Of a stretch of 16,418 nt of DNA, positions 16,418-16,418 are shown one piece after another (positions within the stretch are counted from its first letter, which is position 1; each line of letters starts with the position of its first letter). Below the pieces are notes generated by a model. That model saw only the letters and a list, made by a program, of their open reading frames with translations, had not been told where the DNA came from and made no database searches. Made by a program: the position numbers and the translations under genes. The DNA is taken from contig MU604039.1 in assembly GCA_025201845.1 (NCBI GenBank), positions 40,434-56,851 on the forward strand, read 5' to 3'. Origin of the DNA: Martensiomyces pterosporus. Taxonomy: Eukaryota; Kickxellomycota; Kickxellomycetes; Kickxellales; Kickxellaceae.

Positions 16418-16418
16418 T

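Overview
This is a gene-dense eukaryotic nuclear segment, almost certainly from a fungus. Spliceosomal introns are present but few and mostly short (96-115 nt), with GTAAG-type donors and CTAAC/CTAAT/CTAAA branch sites. Histones H3 and H4 carry fungal-type residues, several genes are intronless, and AATAAA signals follow many stops. An early-diverging lineage such as Kickxellomycotina (Coemansia-like) is my guess from the overall style; it is not shown by the sequence. I see no mobile element, CRISPR array, rRNA or tRNA.

Layout, left to right. The 3' end of a histone H3 gene (+, 1-120) runs tail-to-tail into AOS1, the SUMO E1 subunit (-, three exons, 336-1501). A 726-bp divergent promoter region follows, then the ribosomal protein uL23/RPL25 gene (+, three exons, 2228-3414, with a 16-nt first coding exon and a 15-nt last one). 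An ASNSD1-type asparagine-synthetase-like gene (-, 3648-5585) and the Paf1-complex subunit RTF1 (-, 5853-7526) come next. A 63-residue predicted secreted peptide (-, 7847-8038) has its own TATA and poly(A) signals. A 1.4-kb gene-poor gap holds a frame-disrupted, weakly HMG-box-like coding remnant. Then come the cleavage/polyadenylation factor RNA15/CstF64 (+, 9457-10431), a PPIL1-type cyclophilin (+, 10624-11100), a 1479-residue USP4/11/15-Ubp12-type deubiquitinase (-, 11178-15617), a 482-bp spacer with a strong hairpin, and a complete histone H4 gene (-, 16100-16411).

The genes are housekeeping genes with independent promoters, not an operon or one pathway. Chromatin and ubiquitin-like modification recur: H3, H4, RTF1 (which promotes H2B ubiquitylation), a USP-type deubiquitinase and SUMO E1. 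mRNA processing recurs too (RNA15, PPIL1). This may be coincidence. The outward-facing histone genes at both edges suggest that the window lies between two divergent H4-H3 pairs.

I found no convincing undescribed multi-gene system. The items most worth a second look are the secreted peptide, the broken HMG-like frame, the degenerate nucleotide loop in AOS1, the Trp-to-His change in the cyclophilin pocket, and the micro-exon structure and large first intron of RPL25.
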